This document shows positions 5,600 through 5,799 of a DNA stretch of 5,799 nucleotides, piece by piece; position 1 is the stretch's first letter, and each line of letters begins with the position of its first letter. The stretch comes from an uncultured Oscillospiraceae bacterium (GTDB taxonomy: Bacteria; Bacillota; Clostridia; Oscillospirales; Oscillospiraceae): contig CAKUGQ010000032.1 in the NCBI GenBank assembly GCA_934654755.1, positions 1 to 5,799 on the forward strand, read 5' to 3'. The notes beneath the pieces are model-generated. The model saw only the letters and a list, made by a program, of their open reading frames with translations, searched no databases and was not told the origin of the DNA. Both the position numbers and the translations under genes were made by a program.

Positions 5600-5607
5600 C
5601 CTCCTTT
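5600..5607 (-). promoter_or_regulatory. Strong ribosome binding site of the kinase-like gene
   Basis: AAAGGAGG at 5607-5600 lies 7 nt before the ATG at 5592-5590. It is a near-perfect complement to the 16S 3' end and fixes the start downstream of the first possible methionine in the frame. Confidence 0.85.
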
Positions 5608-5677
5608 GCCGTTTTGCAGGAAGCAATCAGCAACCCGCAAATACTACCGTGCGACCTCCCGGTATACGGATATTACG

Positions 5678-5721
5678 AAAAAGGAACCTCTTTTGTCAGA
5701 TAGACAAAAGAGGTTCCTTTT
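5678..5721 (-). terminator. Rho-independent terminator of the tRNA-Leu gene
   Basis: Two 19-nt arms (5679-5697 and 5703-5721) are perfect complements around a 5-nt loop. The minus-strand hairpin ends in TTTTT (5682-5678), part of which is paired with the A-tract at the other arm. It starts 1 nt after the encoded CCA end of the tRNA. The symmetric A and T tracts mean it could also stop transcription coming from the left, although no plus-strand gene is seen. Confidence 0.93.
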
Positions 5722-5722
5722 G

Positions 5723-5799
5723 TGGTGCGCGAGGCGGGACTTGAACCCGCACGTCCGGAGTGGACACTAGAACCTGAATCTAGCGAGTCTGCCAATTCC
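5723..5799 (-). tRNA. tRNA-Leu (anticodon CAG), 5' end cut off by the window
   Basis: Read on the minus strand, the sequence shows a tRNA 3' end: encoded CCA (5725-5723), discriminator A (5726), the 3' acceptor strand CTCGCGC (5733-5727), and a T arm GCGGG-TTCAAGT-CCCGC (5750-5734). Before these lie a long variable arm and an anticodon stem CTAGA/TCTAG around loop TTCAGGT, which puts the anticodon CAG at 5776-5774. The D-loop region GGCAGACTCG is also present. A long variable arm with discriminator A fits leucine (codon CUG). The first dozen or so bases, including the 5' acceptor strand (expected GCGCGAG), lie beyond the right edge. Confidence 0.95.

Noticed and set aside
1..5799. CRISPR arrays, insertion sequences, transposase or phage genes
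   Set aside because: I found no spaced direct repeats of CRISPR type, no terminal inverted repeats and no transposase or integrase frame. The only repeat of note is the rRNA promoter block.

Overview
This window looks like chromosomal DNA from an endospore-forming, fairly GC-rich member of the Clostridia, perhaps Oscillospiraceae-like. That placement is an inference from the spore germination genes, the Gram-positive ribosome binding sites and promoter style, and the rRNA leader. Every supported gene lies on the minus strand, so transcription runs from the right edge to the left edge.

In the direction of transcription there is first a truncated tRNA-Leu (anticodon CAG) with a very strong terminator directly behind it. 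Next comes a small P-loop nucleotide kinase-like gene (5592-5104) of noticeably lower GC, followed by two stacked candidate terminators. A monocistronic gene with its own extended -10 promoter follows (4826-3273). It encodes a membrane-anchored parvulin-type peptidyl-prolyl isomerase with an unusual cytoplasmic PH/GRAM-like N-terminal domain, and it ends at a perfect 12-bp hairpin terminator.

The central unit is a tight three-gene germinant receptor operon, gerAA - short gerAC-like gene - gerAB (3157-245). It is preceded by a close match to a forespore sigma-G promoter. The C-subunit position holds only a 144-residue protein with an N-terminal membrane anchor and no lipobox, which I read as a minimal GerAC. 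The three proteins would form a receptor in the spore inner membrane.

At the left end, two tandem promoters with -35 TTGACA, 17-bp spacers and A-tract upstream elements drive what reads as an rRNA operon leader. The 16S gene should lie just beyond position 1. The first promoter is embedded in the 3' end of gerAB: the A-tracts and -35 box encode the GerAB lysine-rich tail, and the gerAB stop codon directly abuts the -10 box. I see no terminator between the germination operon and the rRNA promoters.

The most interesting points are the promoter/coding overlap, the minimal GerAC, the sigma-G promoter with a very short leader, and the domain architecture of the isomerase.
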